Origin: Roridomyces roridus
Taxonomy: Eukaryota > Basidiomycota > Agaricomycetes > Agaricales > Mycenaceae
Assembly: GCA_029378245.1 (NCBI GenBank)
Contig: JARKIF010000063.1
Location: 1 to 64,000 of the forward strand
Reading direction: 5' to 3'
DNA: 64,000 bases
Part shown: positions 46,801 through 59,104 of the stretch, in pieces
Layout: every line of letters starts with the position of its first letter
Numbering within the stretch: the first letter of the stretch is position 1
Notes under the pieces: model-generated
What the model saw: only the letters and a program-made list of their open reading frames with translations
Told to the model about the DNA's origin: nothing
Databases searched by the model: none
Program-made: the position numbers and the translations under genes

Positions 46801-49012
46801 CCGAAGAAAATATTGATTTGGGCTCGGATGATTCAGATGCTGTATGTTCTCACATTTTGCTTCAATAATTTGTATTATGAATGATTTGGTTTCTAGGACA
46901 GCAATGCATCAACAGACCCAGAAATGAATCAGCATCTGTTTCAATGGGATCTCAATCCAGTGAGTTCAAGCAGTTGCAGTGCTGCAATCCCTTTGTCTCA
47001 TTGGGAAACCACAGAACATGACAGAAAATGCAGTGTTTGCTGAATTGAATCTCACAATCACTGCCCTGGACCATTTTGGAGAGCAGCTTCCAACCCGTGT
47101 CCTTGATGATGCATTCCACTACATGGATCGTCTTATCCGCCTGTTATCAAAGAAGCATCCTGTCTTCAACGCATTCTGTCATGATTTTAGCGAAGCAATT
47201 TTTGTCCGTGACAAATCTGATATGGAGGCTGTTAAACAGGTTCTCCTGGCAAAGGGAATCAGCTGGGAATACGCAAAGCGTGCAATGGCTGATGCAGTGA
47301 ATCGCAGGGTGCGGCGATACATTCCCCCTCGCCAAATTCTCCTCCGTCATCTGGAAATTTTATTCAAGGCCTATCTTGGTTTCTCGGGAGAAAATCCATT
47401 CTTCTCAAAGGATGCTGTTGAGATGATCCGACATCTCACTGATACAGTTCGGCGCGGATATCTTTCAGACCCTCCTGGACATTCCCTTTACTACATTATT
47501 GGCCGTGATCGAGATGGTCTTACAATTTAAACTCTGTGGAGGGTGGATTTCATATGGCTGTTCGTCGAGTTTTTGGATCGCTCCGTGCCTCTCCCGAGCT
47601 TGCAGAGTGCTTACTTAGCAATTGGATCTGTCGCCGAAATCAACGGGTAAGTGTGGCATATTTGGTATTCAACCTACATTCTCATTCCCAATAGGTCGGG
47701 AGCCAAAATCGCACAGGTAAAAAATTCCAGGGCCACTTTGATCTCTGGGTTCAAGATGAAATTGTTGAATTTGGAATTGAGGTTGGGTGCAAGCCATCTT
47801 TCCCAACACCTAGAGTTCTCCCTACTCGGATTGCCACCTCAGAGACCATTGGCATTGTTCCTATGTCAACCTCACTTGCCCAGGATCTTGGGATAACCAC
47901 CCTTCCCCGCATCCCAGTTGCTGGACTGCCTCATCATCGGGACACACCCACCCACACACTTACTTGACTCTCTACTAAGGCGACAAATGTGTACCGATAC
48001 CTGCAACTTCGACAATCAGTGCTAACACCAGTTCTCCCTGTCCATACACGGAAGGAATACATTACATTCAAACAGTACATTGATCGCCCAGCATTCCGAC
48101 GTAGTGGTGCACTACATGCCCCCAGCGAGCGGCACAAGGATATCAATTTTGACCTGTTTGCAAAAGCTTGGAATGCACTGGTTGACCTTCAGTCTCCGGA
48201 AGTTAATGACTCCAATCTGCGCATTTACTACAAATTGCCACAGCAACTTGAAGCTCACCACAAGAAGTCAATTGCATGGGAATTGGAGCATTCAACTCTG
48301 GCGGATGGCCAGAACTTTGTCTCCCGGCAGCCCTTCCTAGACCTCATCAACTCTAGATTCAACAGTGCAACTGGGCTGAATGCAATACCACTCCCAGGAC
48401 CTGACAGTGACGACCTCGCAGCTGGAGGTTAGTGATTTGGAATTCTGTGCAAATGTAAATCCTAATTTAATTGTAGGCACCTACGATCCAACATCATTTG
48501 ACCGTATGACATCCCTGCCTGCGGAGAACGAGTCAGGCAATGCTCATTACAATCATGATGACTTTCAATATCCATTGGCAAACCTGCAGATTTCACAACC
48601 AGCTGGGGTCCCTGAACCACCGCCGGGTCCATCGGGTAGCATTGCTAATTTGGACCAGGTGCGAAGCAATATTGGAATAGCCCCCAGTAACTCAGCATTT
48701 GTGAACTTGACGCCGGTTGTCAATACACAATCCGGAACCAATGAAGCTCGACGCATGTTCTATCAAACAGTGTTGCCAGGTGCTGGAAAGGGAAAGACAG
48801 CTGCAGGCAGAAACAAGGCACGTTGTGGGAGTTGCCTGCATTTTTACTGCCGAAACAGGCATGACTGCAGCGGTCATGGTGGACGCAACCATTGCAGATG
48901 TGTCCCGGGAAGACACCCTGCCCTCCCCGAACGGACACCTGCCCGGGTCAAGGAAGAGAAAATTGTCAAGTGGCTGGAAGAAAACCCTACTATGATGTGT
49001 CGTTTGCCCTAG
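43883..49012 (+). pseudogene. Very large DUF6729/3'-5' exonuclease-like gene, inactivated
   Basis: Exons resolved: 43883-44156, 44207-44674, 44720-44902, 44947-45296, 45347-45554, 45613-45896, 45952-46518, 46566-46841, 46897-46959, then from 47015 on. The N-terminus (GGKRSGVGRKPKDKP) is basic. A cysteine-containing domain follows: WLPYLLPGAPDEFKCKACGK, RRVRSMPSDFFLLTNRF and GCGRSFQGTDPFILGQLP, which I recall as DUF6729. Next is a region resembling a WRN-type exonuclease fold, but its expected acidic residues are not evident. The C-terminal half has PTRVLDDAFHYMDRLIRLLS, YYIIGRDRDGL, VEGGFHMAVRRVFGS and a final CGSCLHFYCRNRHDC zinc-like cluster. Defects: about 20 bp lost near 47527, and TGA at 47965-47967 where relatives have Arg (CGA to TGA). 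No terminal repeats were found. Confidence 0.6.
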
Positions 49013-49730
49013 AGTATGTAGTCCGGGATGTATGTATTTGTAGCATTCTTCTACAAAGTGAACAGGTATTAAACATCGAACTATGAGAATAGAAATAATG
49101 AGAGCTGAAAACCCCGGTACAAGCAGAACAATGTGCTCATATGTCCCAGTACCCTCTTACATCCAGTTCCAGTTGCTCATTATATGCATGCCGGCCTGTG
49201 CCTTGTGCTCGCGGGCCAGGTATCAAAGGGATCAAGGAAAGTACAGTGTGTGACAGATGATCTCGGAAGCGGAGAGGAATGCCCGATGATGGGCTATCGG
49301 GCCCAGAATCCAGCTTGAAAACCAATTGGCTGGAGCGTGGGTCTATTTGAGGATTTATCTCCGAAAGAACCCGTGCAACGGCGCGTACCCGGCCATCTCG
49401 TGTCAAACCCGTTTTGGACCCATGCTTCAAACGGTGATTACACCCCGCGGACAGCTTGACGGAAATCACATTACGGGAACAACGACATGGTCAGTCAACA
49501 AATCTCCCTCTTTTATTCGATTTCTTCTCTCTTTTTTCTTTCTTTTTCAACTTGATTTCTTTTCCTTCTCCACAGACATACGACATGAGCCCGCTCAATC
49601 AGCACTGCTGTCATGGCTGTGGGAGCTGCTATATAAATGGAAGTGCAAAACCCCACGCTGGACCCATGCCTTTCACACCTCTTGCTTTCCTCCTTCAACT
49701 AGTATCGGTACTAGTACTTACTTAGGTGCA
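49013..49730. other. Intergenic
   Basis: About 720 bp between the DUF6729-like gene and the NB-ARC/TPR gene. Pyrimidine-rich at 49500-49575. No gene recognised. Confidence 0.35.
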
Positions 49731-52652
49731 ATGAGCCTCCAGCCTAGTGGATCTCATATCCACATCAGCAATTGGAATATCCATGGTAAGTGTTGATTAA
49801 CTTTGCTTTCTCAGATGCTATGCCATGCTCAACTCCTGTATGCCCTTTGTAGGTGGCATTGGTGGTCAGGGTGGAGAAGGTGATAAGCGAGGGGGAACTG
49901 GGGGGGCTGGAGAAGGTCCCAGGGTTACCTATCAGGTCAAGGCTAAGAACTTCACAACAATGTAAGTCACACTTCTGCTTTTGTTTTGGCATTTACTTCA
50001 CCAAAGATCATTAGCCATAACTTGTCTGAATTGACACCAGTAGAGCAACAGCAAGAATGTGAGCATAATGCTCCAAGTTTCATGAGTTTGTATTGACAAT
50101 TATTTCAACAGCAACAATTGAAAAGGCTGATCCAGGACTGCTCCGATGCTCCCCACCCTCTCAGTTATTCTGTGGTCGCGAAGATATCCTTGCTGAAATG
50201 ACACAGTATTTCTCCAAAGGCATTGGAGAAAGACACATCTATGTTCTGCATGGCTTGGGTGGCTCAGGGAAAACACAGATAGCTTTGAAATTCCTGGATA
50301 TAGCAAACAGAAGTATGCCTCCCAGGTCAATATGTTAAAGTTTATTCATGAAATCTGGTTGGTGGCTGATGGATCTTAGATTTACTAGGCAATTCTTCAT
50401 CAACTCCAATTCTGGCCACATAATCGAGGCTTCTTTTATCAATATTGCAGTATCCCACAAGGCAGGAAAAACTGCAGAGGATGGAAAAAACTGGCTAATT
50501 TCTCACATTGAGGAATGGGTGCTAGTCTTTGACAATGCAGATGATCCGAGCATTGACCTATTTCCCTTTTTTCCAAAATGCACTCATGGAAATATTATCA
50601 TCACCTCAAGAAATCCACTGCTGGCAACTCATGGACCCAAGTCAACTTCTCGGGTTGGATACCTGGACAAAACTAGTGCAATGCAGTTATTACTGCAAAG
50701 GGCCGGCAAGGAGGAGACCACAAACAGCATCAGTGCAGCTTCAGAGATTGTCAAGGTACAGATTCTATGCTGCTGCTTACAGATGAAGTTTGCTCATTTT
50801 CTGAATCACATGACAGACACTTGGCTATTTACCACTTGGAATCATTCAGGCTGGTGCCTACATATCAAAGTTTGACTGCCTGAATAAATATCCTTCACTC
50901 TATAAGGATAATCATGCCAGAGTTCTGAGACACAGGCCAACACAGTCACATGATGATTACAGTCACAACGTGTATACAACATGGCAAATTAGTTTTGACC
51001 AGCTGAGCCAAGTTGCAGCCCGTTTTTTGCAGCTTTGCTCCCTGATGCATCACAATGGCATTCCAGAGGACATTTTCCCGCAAGCAAGTTCTTTCAAGGG
51101 GAATGATGATGTGGACGAGACTGAATTGATTGCAAATGCAAGAGAGTTCCTCAGTCACTTTTTGTCAGATGCAGGAGACTGGGACCAGTATAAACTCATG
51201 GAGACTATTGCTGAGATAGAAGAGTACTCTCTTCTTAACAGGGATTCTTCCAGGGATACCTTGTCTATTCATCCCCTTGTTGCATTATGGTGCCGTGATA
51301 CCCTCAATGACATTGTAGTGGCTGAGGAATGCATGGCGGACATTGTGGGGATGGCAGTCAGTTTCATGGATGACGATCATCTGTATCAGAATGGTCTCAT
51401 GCCTCATATAGACACTCTGATCAAGCGACCAGGGATGATAAAGCCAATGTTTCATGAGAAATATGCAGGCACATATTTTATATTTGGAAGGTTCAATGAA
51501 GCAGAATTGCTTCAAAGGGCTCTGCTCAATCATCAAAGTCGGTACCTGGGTACAAATCATGCAGCAACATTGCATGCTACAACACGTCTTACTGCAACAT
51601 ACCGGGCCATGGGAAGGTATGGTGATGCAGAGCCACTTGAGAGGGCTGTTCTCACTGAACAGAAGCAGCTGCATGGAGATGATCATCCAGACACTCTCCT
51701 GGCTATGGCCCATCTTGCTGCAACAACCCATGCACTAGGAAATTATCCTGAGGCGATGCAACTTAAAAGCTTTGTTCTGGAAGAGCGGAAGCAGCTCCAT
51801 GGAGATGATGATCTATACACACTGATGGCCATGGCAAATCTTGCTGTAACCCACAGAAAGTTGGGACAATACCCGGAGGCACAGTCACTTGAGAGCAATG
51901 TACTGGAAAAACGACAGAAAATACTGGGAAATGATCATCCAGAAACCCTCCGGGCCATGAGCAACCTTGCAGCAACATATTTTCAACTGGGAATGTATCA
52001 GGAGACAGAAGCGCTTGAGTGTGCCGTCCTGGAGAGAAGGATCCAGCTTTTTGGAAGTGATTATCCAGATACTCTGTATGCCATGTCAAACCTTGCTGGA
52101 ACATATCGCCAAATGCAAAGATATCATGAAGCAGCACACCTTGAGACCACTGTTCTACAGAGGCGGAAGCAACTGTTTGGTAATGATCACATACAAACTT
52201 TGCGTCCCATGTCAAATCTGGCCAGCACATATTGTGAGATGGGAAACCTTCAGGAAGCTGAAGTCCTTGCAATTGCTGTACTTGGAAGGAGGAAGCAACT
52301 CTGGGGCAATGAACATGTAGACACATTGTGGTCAAAGGCTATTCTTGCCCAGATATTCCACAAACAGGGCAGATATCAGGAGGCACAGGCTCTTGAGCTT
52401 ACTGTATTGGAGAAGCGTAAACAGGTTCTTGGAACTGCACACCCCGATACACTCCAGGCTAGTGAAAACCTGGCCAGAACATATAAGAAGTTGAGAAGGC
52501 ACCAGGAAGCCCACCTGCCAGGAGGGTCAAAGCACTTGAAAGGCCATCTCAGTAATCCCCCCACCTTACTGAAACCAGATATTCTGGCACTGATAGATCA
52601 AATGGATGGGGTCATGGTGGGAAGGGAAAGCAACGAAAATGATATTGATTAG
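49731..52652 (+). CDS. NB-ARC/TPR receptor-like protein (fungal NLR), possibly with frame faults
   Basis: Exons resolved: 49731-49785, 49853-49961, about 50112-50322, about 50388-50755 and 50817-52652. The N-terminus is glycine-rich (IHGGIGGQGGEGDKRGG..GEGPRV), a motif seen in front of many mushroom NB/TPR proteins. The ATPase has P-loop LHGLGGSGKTQIALKF, Walker B EEWVLVFDNADD and IIITSRN. A linker (DQLSQVAARFLQLCSLMHHNGIPEDIF) and at least eight 42-residue tetratricopeptide repeats follow (HPDTLLAMAHLAATTHALGNYPEA type). Such proteins sense non-self signals and may trigger cell death. Joining exons 2 to 3 and 3 to 4 fails by one base in my model (donor after ANR at 50322), so the copy may be degenerate or use splice sites I missed. 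No effector domain is identifiable. Confidence 0.65.
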
Positions 52653-53206
52653 CCGGATTTTGGGCTGAAATGGTCAACAAAGTTGGATGGGTTGGGACAA
52701 TCAACATCACAGGATGTATCTGTCAACCATGCTTATTGAGTTTTACACAGTGAATGAATCAGGCAGCCGGAGAGTTCAGCTCGGTGAGTTCTTACATTTG
52801 CCAAGATTTCAACTGTGAGCGGATAGAGTCCTGTAAGGGTTGAACCTTCCAGGCGATGTGCGATAGAGCCACCAAGCAGCATAAGAGAGGGGAAAATGCA
52901 GTGACAGTTCCTTTTTCGGAACACGTCTGAGAACCTGAGACTATCCTGTATGTGGGTTGCGGGTCGCCCAGGCGAGAGGGAACATGTTGCCCATGCGCGG
53001 AGTTGACTCGACTGTCATCCGGAAAGGCTGGTGGAAGTCGTCAAACAGTTCGTTGTCAGACGTAATACAAGGGTATAGTATAATGTATATGTGTGAGCCG
53101 CGTTACATAGAGTTTAGACGTTCATATCGTTTCATCTCCGGGCCAGGGACACTTTTACGCGCCCTACTCCTAGTCATCTAGAAATTCCAAGAAACAAGGA
53201 TCATGA
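52653..53206. other. Intergenic between convergent genes
   Basis: About 550 bp after the NB-ARC/TPR stop and before the MFS stop. Nothing recognised. Confidence 0.35.
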
Positions 53207-55501
53207 TCATGCAGCAGTCATCTCAATGTTCTTTCCCTTTATATTCTTCCACTCAATCGCGAGCGCACCAAAGAGGGAGAGACTAGCCATCGCGACGGAT
53301 ACGTAGAACGCTGAGACCAACGCCTAGACCACAAATTAGTATTCATTCAGAAAAGTGTGGAGGTAGAGGAACGAACCTGATTATACACTTCCAATACCTC
53401 GTGGAAGAACTGGGGCTCGATGGCATCTCGTAGGTTCGTGGCGCCCACACCGAGGACGAGGTTCGGGTCGACACCAGGTACGTTCTTGACGAGCCCTTGA
53501 ACGAGTTTGTTCGTAAAGACATTTTGGCCGATCGAGATGAAGAGTGCGCCGCCTACTCGTCTGGTGAGAAGAAAGTGGAGAGATGAAGACGGAAGGACGC
53601 ACCCAACGTCTGCGTAAACATGATCACACTCGTCCCGACAGGCACATCACTCAAATCCAACACAGCCTGTGCGGCCAACAGAGGCTGCTGCATACCGAAT
53701 CCGATACCCAACCCGCAGATGATCTCGTACGGCAGCCATCGTGTATGTCCCGAGGTTGTTTTGAGCGTGGAGAGGAGCCCGGCACCGATGGCTGCGAGGA
53801 CGGAGGAGAGGATCATGAAGGGTGCGTAGACGCTTCAGAATTGTCAGTGAAGGACGATGGAGGTGATAAAAGACGCACCCGATGACGGTAATGACTCCAC
53901 CAGCAATGAGAGACGCGACAACGAGCGACAATATCAAAGGCAGGTTGTCGATCCCCGAATGCACCGCCGACACGCCGTGGATCGCTTGGAACCAAATCGG
54001 GAGCTACTCTCACTTACTCAGTATCTGCATATGAAAGGAAGAGCATGACACGCACGTAGAAACTCAAAATGAAAAACGAAGCCCCAATGCAAAACGCAAA
54101 GAACGCAGCACTCCAAATACTCCTCTTCCTAATAATCCTCGGTGGGATTGTCGCCCCATCGCCCCTCCACAGCTGCACGCCAACGAAAATGCTTATCAAG
54201 ACACCGAAGAAGACGAATAGCAGGATGATGCGCCACGAGTTCCAGGGGAACTTGGAGCCGCCCCACTGGAGCGCGAGGAGCAGGCAGACGATGGCGGGGA
54301 TGAAGACAAGCGTGCCATACGGGTCGAAAAGGCTCAGGCGGGAAGCAAAGGTCGTGGCAGTGGATTTCTTGTCGGTCGAGCGGCGTGGCATTTTAAACAG
54401 GAAGATGACGACGGCGAGGGTGACGGCGCCGATGGGCAGATTCTGTATTGGCGTGTGATGAGTAGAAGCTGGAGGAAGAGGGCAAGGCGACGCACGATAT
54501 AGAAGCACCTGTATTTCGGTTAAGATTCACATTCGACATGAAGAAGCAAGCGACACACCATCTCCAGCTGACTTTGTCCGTGAAAACCCCTCCCATAAGC
54601 TGTATTTCCCCATTCAGCTCTCATTGTGGCGGACAAAAACACAACTCACCGGCCCTGCGACGGATGCAATCTGGGAGGTGTGAGATAGCGGAAGGAAGGG
54701 AAGGAGGCACGCACTCCGTACATCCCGCCTATCATGCCCGTATACATCGGGCGCTTCTCCAGCGGGACTGTGTTCGCAACAATCACCTAGAGAGAGGGAC
54801 GTTAGAGCGAAGTTGAGACCAACGTTGAGTATATCACCATCGCGCCGGAAAAGATACCCGCACTCCCGAGGCCTGCGAGCGCGCGACCGACGATGAGGGC
54901 GTTCGAGGTTGGGGCGGCGCCGCAGAGGAGGGAGCCTGCTTCGAAGAGCGTGATGGCGGTGACGTAGACCCATTTTACAGGCAGGAAGGTGTAGAATTTG
55001 CCAAAGAGGAGCTGGGTCGCCGCGGTGGTCTGTCGTGGCGGTTATTAGACGGCGGTTATGGATGAGGAGGAAATTGTACCAAAAGATACCTGTGGACAGG
55101 TCAGTTTCGGGAGGGGAGCAGATCAAGGTTGCCACGTACGCAGAGCCATACCACCCGACGTCGTCCAGACTGTGGAATTGGTCCGTGATGTGCGGAATGG
55201 CCGTTGCTATATTGTCGAGTGAGGTCGTTTTTCAGATAATGTGGGAAGACTGGGCACCTATGATCGTGTTGTCCTGGTACGGCTGCTCAGTTTCTACCGT
55301 CGAGAAGAGAAATAAATCACGCACCAATGCGAGCAAAAAGACCGACAGACACAGAGCGATGGTGAGGAGCGCCAACTTGATTCCACTCGGGTACTCATCC
55401 GCCTCGACCGTCTCTGGACTCGTCTCGACTCCCTTCTTCTCGAGCTCCTGAGGCGGACCCTCGTTGACGTCGGTCAGAGTGGGGTTCTCGCTGGAGGGCA
55501 T
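53207..55501 (-). CDS. MFS multidrug-type exporter (DHA2-like)
   Basis: Fourteen short exons can be joined in phase on the minus strand from ATG 55501 to TGA 53207-53209, including exons of about 16, 10, 13 and 21 nt. The product starts [15 protein letters not shown], has an acidic cytosolic N-terminus, then [17 protein letters not shown] (DHA motif D-type), [25 protein letters not shown] (motif C region), [15 protein letters not shown], the loop SWRWCFYINLPIGAV typical of 14-helix fungal drug:proton antiporters, [18 protein letters not shown] and [17 protein letters not shown]. These transporters export toxic compounds or secondary metabolites across the plasma membrane. No biosynthetic cluster is visible beside it. 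The micro-exons make automatic models unreliable here. Confidence 0.88.
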
Positions 55502-56214
55502 GATGGGAGAAGAAGACCACGGGGGACTTAAAGCGGCGCGTTTTTTCCCAGCTTGTCGCTTTATATAAAGGAATCGTGGGATCACGTCGGAACCCGGGAG
55601 GTAAGCTTCCTGAGTCAGTTCCAGCTTCTTCGTCACCTACCGCGATGACGAGGCAAGTCGGCAGCAACTGTGGGCGTAGCAGCAGCTACGTCTCCGGCCC
55701 TTTGGTACGTGTCGACGGCAACGCCAAGTGTGGGTACTTTTTTCATGTTTTTCTATTGCAGTTGACGGCGCAGCGTACCATGCGGTCTTCATTCATTTCT
55801 TGACTGACCCGTGCTGTCCCGCGTTCGCAATTAGACTCCGGAGAGCTAGGGTCGGAAGAACTTCGCACTGATGTGCCACCACATTGTGCGGTCAGTACGC
55901 CAATCCCTTAACATCGGGATGCCGCGATGGAGACGATCTTTGGACTATATGGCGGAGAAAAGCGGAGTAACGAAGGAGGTGAAATACCTTTAAGCGGCCG
56001 AGGGGCTTGATATTGATGCGTCGGCATCGCGGCATCGGTGGATGATATGATCTCAACTGTTGGCAGCAGCTGGAGGGCTCGGAGAAAATCGATTCCGCTC
56101 GCATTACTTTGAGTTGATCTCAGATGGGTGCTGGCGAAGAGAGAGAAAGATGGGTGCTGCGAAGAGAGAGAATATCATGATCCCGGCATGTTCCCGGTGA
56201 ATCAGCGGCTGTGC
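55502..56214. other. Intergenic, promoter side of the MFS gene
   Basis: About 710 bp. A direct repeat AGAGAGAAAGATGGGTGCTG / AGAGAGAATATC lies near 56140-56175. No gene recognised. Confidence 0.35.
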
Positions 56215-56967
56215 AACTAGCTTTGTTCCCGACCACCACCAGCCTGACCCGTGTCGACGACCTTGGGTTTCCCGAAGATGGCCTCGTCATCCAGGCTTAT
56301 GCAAGTGATCTTCCGTGTCACTGGGAGCATCCTCGCCGCTGGATCCTCCGTTTTCAGAGACACGCTGGCGATTCCGCACAGCTCCGCACAGAGACTCAGC
56401 CCATTGAAGAATGTCGGCCGATCGTCCTGCACCATTCACCCAAAGACGCGGAGGACTTGCTGAAGGCAATCTATGATTCAAGGTCCGTCGTTCATCCGCT
56501 GTCTTAACGTGCCCCTATGGAACTGTTCCAGTTTCTTCGAAAGACCACGACATTCCCCGTCGTTGCAGGAATCTTGCGTCTGAGCACGAAATACGACGTC
56601 CCGCATCTTTGGCATCGGCCCGGGGCACTCCATCACTTGGCCACTGCTTCCCCACTCTTGTTGGCAGAATAAGACACCTCCTTCCTTCTGGCGAAAAGAA
56701 TACAATCATGGGCGATGCCTATTGTGATCCTCACCATCTTTTCGTGGGCCTACACAATCAGCCAAATCCTGTCCGGCATCCCTCTAAATCAGCCAGACCT
56801 CCATCTTCCACCCGCGTTGCGGCACACATGTCTCACCCTGCGCAGCTGGCTCATCTTCGCCCAGGGACACGAAACATTCAGCTTCCTACCTGCACCCGAT
56901 GACCCGGAATGCACCAGAAAGGATGAATGCTGCTCCACGCGCAGCAGACTCCGAAGAAGGAAATCAT
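56215..56967 (+). pseudogene. Degenerate BTB/POZ gene
   Basis: Pieces of a BTB domain appear in changing frames: LGFPEDGLVIQA (from about 56260), then a one-base loss, IFRVTGSILAAGSSVFRDTLAIP, then LHHSPKDAEDLLKAIYDSR. A C-terminal region follows with IVILTIFSWAYTISQI and ARKDECC-like cysteines up to a stop near 56967. The order matches the truncated BTB copies in the inverted repeat. It is a dead paralogue directly upstream of the left arm. Confidence 0.6.
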
Positions 56968-57535
56968 AGATCCCTTGCTTTACTCTGCGCCCTCTCGACT
57001 TATCCGAAGATGCTGTGTGACGGTTGCTGTCGCAAGGGGAGGGCCCAATACGAGCACGAGAGCCACCGGGAACACCTGAGGGCAGCGCGGAACGCATATT
57101 TATCCCGGCCTGAGCCTCGGCCGGTTCCCGAAGGTGGCCTCGTTATCCAGGCCGGCAGTCGGATCTTCCATGTCACCGGGAGCATCCTCGCTGCTCGATC
57201 CTCCGTCTTCAAGGACATGCTGGCGATTCCGCAGCCGGAGAGTCAGGCCATGATTGAAGGTTGTCCGCTCGTCGTCCTGCACGACTCAGCCGAAGACACG
57301 GAGCACTTTCTGAAGGCGATCTTCGATTCAAGGTCCTTTGTCCTGCATTCACTATTTACGCCATTCGCTGATGGCCTTCAGTTTCTTCGAGAGACCGCCT
57401 GTACCGACGCCCTTCCCTGTCGTCGAAGGAATTCTACGCCTGAGTACCAAATACGACGTCGGCTATCTTCGTCTTCGGGCACTTCTTCACTTGGCCACCG
57501 CTTCGCCGCTCTCGTTGAGCGGCGCGAGAGGCTGA
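56899..57535 (+). pseudogene. Chimeric truncated BTB gene entering the left inverted-repeat arm
   Basis: An open frame from ATG 56899 runs through a non-BTB leader into EGGLVIQAGSRIFHVTGSIL and ARSSVFKDMLAIPQPES at the arm boundary (57133). It then splices at 57332 to 57382 (as in the right-arm copy) and stops at 57533-57535 after LSLSGARG. Everything from 57133 on is near-identical to the copy at 59751-60222. The leader before 57133 is unrelated to the right copy, which keeps a normal start, so this one is probably a conversion or duplication product. Confidence 0.55.
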
Positions 57536-58049
57536 TTTGGCACGGCCGGAGTGAGATTCTGGCTTCTTATTCTCGTAGGTACGTGGTATCTCGCTCGGAC
57601 GCACACCGCTCAAGCTGAAAACTTTAAAAGATAAAAGATACTATATTTCGAGACATTGAACACGAAACAGTATCAGGCGTCGAAAGTTACAAAGTACAAC
57701 ATCGAGAACGTGAAAGGGCCCAACTTTTCTTCCGCCAACCGACCGACCGACTTCCTCAAAGTGTGATCGGGATGCAGTTGATAGCAATGAGGTTGTCCCA
57801 CTGGGCGTCAGGTGCATCGCAAGTGACCGAGGTTCCACCGCTGCAATATCTCAAATCAGCCTGAGCTTTGTGACGGGGGATGAAACTGACCAGTTGTTGC
57901 CGACGACAGTGATGGGGGAGCAGCTAAGGCCGACGGGGACGTCGAGCCCGGTGAGGTCGAGACCGACGAGTGCGGCCACGGCAGAGGCGGCACTGCTGCT
58001 GCTCGAGACAACGCTTTTGCAGCACTGGTTCGAAGTGGGGGTCGTCACC
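57133..58049. repeat. Left arm of 917-bp inverted repeat
   Basis: Reverse complement of 59237-60153. Both arms are exactly 917 bp and I found no indel; one substitution was noticed near 57423 (GTCGTCG versus GTCGGCG). The arm contains the 3' two-thirds of the truncated BTB gene (+) and the 3' part of the hydrophobin (-), converging. The spacer is 58050-59236. Confidence 0.92.
57756..58049 (-). pseudogene. Hydrophobin 3' fragment in the left arm
   Basis: The sequence is identical in structure to exon 3 and most of exon 2 of the intact hydrophobin, with stop at 57756-57758. It is cut at the arm edge 58049, so signal peptide and first exon are missing. Confidence 0.85.
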
Positions 58050-59025
58050 CCTAAACGCCGCAATTCTCGGTGATGTTGTGCACCAGCTGTGCTTGATAGT
58101 GGTGACAGGTACGTCGTCTGGGTTTTATATAGTTTCATTCAGGGTGATACTGTTTTCCGAGTCGGTGAGGCGAGGACAAGCGGCTGGACATCCGACACAC
58201 ATTGGACGAGATTGGACGTTTGGAGGGAAAGAGCATTCTTTGGCATTGCCAGGGTATCGAAGTCGCAGATTTCGACTTGGAATCGAGTAGATTTTGCGCA
58301 CTTGAATCGATGTCGGGGTGCACTTCGCAAGTTGGGTGACAACTTGAAGGCGGTGCGATTGCACCCGACACGTGTTTGTCACTGTGAAATTTGAATGAGC
58401 AAATCCTGTAGTGCATCAAGCTTCGGACAGTGGATACCATCCGTCGTGACACTCGAAAATGATTTCCAGCAAGGTGGAGTGGAGAAGATGAACCACTCAT
58501 CATCCGCCTTTGGTCACAGTTTCTTCATCCTTGCGATGAGGCTGACGCGTCGCCGGCATTAGGATGTATCATTGTATGTCAGGACTCAACGTGCACGGTG
58601 CCCGTGCCTGAAGGCTGTATGTAGCCTTGGCTGATGCAACATCCGCCATCCACAGAGTTCGCCGTCACAAGTCGAGTTGCCCTCTGCTGACTTCTGACGT
58701 AGGAGGCTGAATTTCTCTTGGCAGGCTCTCTGTCTCCGGAGTCCACGCGTCATGGGAGGGCAATGACTGACAACAATCCCTGGTGAGTGAAGATCGGTGA
58801 AATATCCTCGCGGCGAAACATTCTGTGTCAAAGTCAAGCCAAATTTAGCGAATTTCCGCCGTTCTTGGGCCACTGACGCGCTCCACAGCAGAACCGGGTC
58901 GGTGTGAGAGGGCCAGCCTCCCAGCGGTGTCTGATGCCTGTCCACAGCTCCAACGCTCCACTCGACCAAAGTCGCCGTTGGACCCAATGACGCCAGACCT
59001 CCGTGTAATTTTGACGACAGAGACA
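58050..59025. other. Inverted-repeat spacer and hydrophobin upstream region
   Basis: About 980 bp of unique sequence between the arms, ending at the hydrophobin TATA box. No supported gene; open frames here lack signal or domain features. Confidence 0.5.
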
Positions 59026-59033
59026 TATAAAAG
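59026..59033 (+). promoter_or_regulatory. TATA box of the hydrophobin gene
   Basis: TATAAAAG lies 72 bp upstream of the ATG at 59105. Confidence 0.65.
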
Positions 59034-59104
59034 CTTCCCCAAGTCCTCTTCAGTTCTTCACTCGAACAACCTCCCTCGTAGTTCAAGCCCTCTCACAAAC
59101 AGAC

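Noticed and set aside
43883..49012. Reading the DUF6729-like gene as a complete transposon
   Set aside because: No terminal inverted repeats or target duplication could be found on either side.
58586..59086. 166-codon open frame on the minus strand in the inverted-repeat spacer
   Set aside because: Overlaps the hydrophobin promoter and TATA box; no recognisable features.
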